From NCBI GenBank assembly GCA_029891385.1, contig CM057228.1:70385523-70449522 (forward strand): a stretch of DNA of 64,000 bases, written 5' to 3'. The notes beneath the pieces are model-generated. The model saw nothing but the letters and a program-made list of their open reading frames with translations. It was not told where the DNA came from and did not search any database. The translations under genes were made by a program, and so were the position numbers. Of the stretch, positions 61,781 through 64,000 are shown one piece after another (position 1 is the stretch's first letter; each line of letters starts with the position of its first letter). The DNA comes from Erythroxylum novogranatense (lineage: Eukaryota > Streptophyta > Magnoliopsida > Malpighiales > Erythroxylaceae).

Positions 61781-63284
61781 GCAAGTTTTATTTTGAAATT
61801 GGCCTAACAAATTAAATTGAAGCAGCAAGCGTCGCACAAGAGAAGAAATAAATTCAAAGCACATGAAGCAGCAAATAAATCAAGTGGATACAACAGCATG
61901 AGTTGGCGTCATTATCAGCAATTAAATCATGCGATCAAAGGCAACCAAGGGGGATAGCACAGGGAGTGATGCAGAGAAGAACAAAGGAAGACGTTGATAT
62001 GCGTGAACAATGAGAAATCAGCTAAAAAAAATAATGGACAGCTGGCGTGTAGTGGTTGGCTTCTCCATTAGGTTAGCTACTTAGGATGAATAGAACATAT
62101 ATATAGAGACGTTTTTGGTCCATGAAGAGGGGCATCGACGTTCTTCCCAGTTGCCGCATCGCTTTCAATTCTTTCAACTTTGTTTTAATTCTTTTCAAAG
62201 GAATTCATGAGTCTTTTAACTTCTCGGTGGTAGCGTTTTTCATAGGTATGTGTAGCTAAGGTTTCTATTTCAATTGTAAAGGGTAATACCCTTCGACATT
62301 GATGGATTCATGAGGATTTATTCTTAATCGATTTTTGTGTTTGTGATTTGCATACATGTGTTTGAACTTTGATCTTTTAATGGCTAATCTGAACTTGTAA
62401 ATCTTAAAATTCGGAATTAAGGTTTATAAGGAATTTTTGGACGCTATTCGATTAATTGATGGTAGTAGTTGCCATGTTAATTGATTTATAGCTAGGTTGA
62501 TGGCGATGGTTGTCAAATCTATTACGAGATGATTAGGACTTTGTCTTAAGCGATGATAGTAGTTGTCAATAGTTTTCAAGGCAAGATCGTTAAACCGACT
62601 TTAGTAGCGCTTCATCTGTGACGTGGGTGGATTAGTAGTTATGAATCCTATGGTTGTTTGCGAAGATTTGTCTTCTTAGTAGTTAAGAAGCATAAAATCG
62701 ATAAGTTGGTGATCCATGATTTTGTAAACACCATACGGATATTTCTGAGTCAGATGAATGAATTAATTGGTGTCGTTTGGGAAATCCTTTGCAATTGAAG
62801 TTTCCGTAATTTTTAGTTTCTTCATAATCTTACTTTATTATTCGTTTAATTTCGCGTTCTTTAATTTCTAAATTGCCAAGATCAAACCCCTTTTTTTAAT
62901 CATTAATTTTCGTGCATTAGTTCGAGTCAATTTAGTTGATTTAGTTCAATTTTGTTTCGTCAAATCTGATTTTTATTTGCGTTGCATTTGTGTTGCATTA
63001 TCTTTTGATTTCTGTTTCTTTTCTATTAACTATTTCTGTTTTCTGGTTTAGTTCATATTTTGCATTACTTACGTCATCATTGAGGTTAGTTTGCATTTCA
63101 GATTTTTGTTTCGATTAAGTCGACGTGTCTATTTTATTTTATTTTATCTTATTTTTCTTTTACAAATAATTAACAAGTTGACGATATTTAGCTTTCCTTT
63201 ATTAGATCTTGAGGAGCGATCCCTACTCTCATATACTACTTGTTATTTGTGTAGGTTAATTTGCAAGGTGGCGACACCTTGTCA
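61780..63284 (+). repeat. Athila-like LTR (left border not determined)
   Basis: The right end ...ACACCTTGTCA lies 5 bases before an Athila-type primer site. AT-rich text with a TATA box fits the long LTRs of that clade. The left border cannot be placed without the second LTR; the start given here is approximate. Confidence 0.6.
62098..62108 (+). promoter_or_regulatory. Candidate TATA box of the Athila-like LTR
   Basis: TATATATAGAG, followed by GACG...CATGAAGAGG, about 1.2 kb before the LTR end. The position suits an LTR promoter; the start site is not visible. Confidence 0.5.
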
Positions 63285-63289
63285 AATTT

Positions 63290-63308
63290 TGGCGCCGTTA
63301 CCGGGGAT
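63290..63308 (+). other. Athila-type primer binding site
   Basis: TGGCGCCGTTACCGGGGAT. This string is characteristic of Athila/Tat retrotransposons, which are described as primed by tRNA-Asp. It differs by one base from the common TGGCGCCGTTGCCGGGG form. Confidence 0.85.
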
Positions 63309-63373
63309 CTATCTAACGGTTTGCTAACGTATTTTTCAGCTTGTTTTTGTTATTTGTGTTTGTTTTAGGTTGC

Positions 63374-64000
63374 ATGTCCAGCAGTTCTGAGCAAGAACTT
63401 TCGGACGGATTAATCAAGCAATTCTACGAAGAGCAATCATTCTTCATCAATCGGACACCTCCGCGATCACTGCTCTCTGAACAGTGCGCGTTGCGTAAGG
63501 TGAACGAGGAAAAACTTTCGGGTTCTGCACACCTTTTTCAGCAACAGGAAATTTCACAAATAGAATCCGCAACTATGGCAATCAATCCGCAGAGAACGTT
63601 GAAGGAGCTTGCTGCTCCTAACCTTGACAACCAGCCCTTGTGTATTAATGTAGAGCAAGCTAATTTTGAATTAAAGTCTGGTTTTATACATTTGTTGCCT
63701 GGTTTTAATGGTCTTGCAGGAGAAGATCCACATGCGCACCTCAAGGAGTTTCACATGGTATGCAATGGAATGAAACCGCAAGGGGTAGATGAGAATTTGG
63801 TTAAACTAAAAGCCTTTCCTTTCTCATTGAAAGGTTCAGCTAAGGAGTGGTTGTTTTCAATTCCCCCTGGTTCGGTAACGCGATGGAACGATTTGAAGCG
63901 CATTTTCCTAGAGAAGTACTTTCCCGCTTCGCGAGCTGCAAATATTAGGAAGGAAATTTGTAGCATAAGGCAGATGCATGGTGAGACGTTTTCTGAGTAT
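63374..64000 (+). CDS. Athila-like gag, N-terminal 209 codons, open at the window edge
   Basis: Structural polyprotein of an Athila-clade Ty3/gypsy element. From the ATG at 63374 (MSSSSEQELSDGL) the frame stays open for 209 codons to the window end. Recognisable gag segments are RTLKELAAPNLDNQPLCI (about 63598), FELKSGFIHLLPGFNGLAGE (about 63668), DPHAHLKEFHMVC, AFPFSLKGSAKEWL, and FLEKYFPASRAANIRKEICS (about 63906). These match the Athila gag core as known to me. The ATG is the first after the primer site that opens this frame; an internal Met at about 63575 is an alternative. Its freedom from stops contrasts with every other gag in the window and suggests a younger insertion. Confidence 0.9.
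   Translation, partial: MSSSSEQELSDGLIKQFYEEQSFFINRTPPRSLLSEQCALRKVNEEKLSGSAHLFQQQEISQIESATMAINPQRTLKELAAPNLDNQPLCINVEQANFELKSGFIHLLPGFNGLAGEDPHAHLKEFHMVCNGMKPQGVDENLVKLKAFPFSLKGSAKEWLFSIPPGSVTRWNDLKRIFLEKYFPASRAANIRKEICSIRQMHGETFSEY

Overview
The window reads as repeat-dense heterochromatin of a flowering plant, most likely a eudicot and possibly pericentromeric. The evidence is plant-type LTR retrotransposons with tRNA-iMet and Athila-type primer sites, a plant PIF/Harbinger transposase with introns, an L1-type LINE and a hAT-type MITE. No ordinary host gene could be supported. Nearly every coding stretch belongs to a transposable element and nearly all are broken. The exception is an Athila-like gag that is still open where the window ends.

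Layout. (1) 1-18098 is an extremely AT-rich tandem satellite with a unit of about 850-960 bp. It runs in one orientation up to about 5240 and in the opposite orientation from about 5485. Each unit carries GTCAC...GTGAC dyads. Within it, 7729-12849 is a damaged PIF/Harbinger element holding a LINE fragment. (2) 18099-26403 and 53590-55792 are two halves of one domain of mostly alternating purine-pyrimidine sequence. It is almost free of GA/TC steps and full of perfect inverted repeats (21-33 bp arms). A 186-bp hAT MITE sits at 22522-22707. (3) 26404-53589 is a four-deep retrotransposon nest in which every layer still shows its target-site duplication. Element C (+ strand, Tekay-like Ty3/gypsy, TSD TATAT) holds element A (- strand, CRM-like Ty3/gypsy, TSD GAGGA/AAGGA). 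A holds element B (- strand, same family as C, TSD GGATC). B holds a solo LTR (TSD AAACA). (4) 55793-64000 is a further retrotransposon cluster: a probable antisense gypsy LTR, a long LTR followed by an iMet primer site and a leader with no recognisable gag, then an Athila-like LTR, primer site and gag.

How the parts relate. The order of events can be read directly: satellite and purine-pyrimidine domain first, then C, A, B and the solo LTR. Element A resembles the CRM (centromeric retrotransposon) clade because the end of its pol frame runs into its LTR. Together with satellite and dyad-rich DNA this suggests, but does not prove, a location near a centromere. The C/B family carries a CpG-rich palindromic module in its LTRs that accounts for nearly all of the length difference between the two LTRs of each element. 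All identifications come from reading motifs and translations by eye; no database search was possible.
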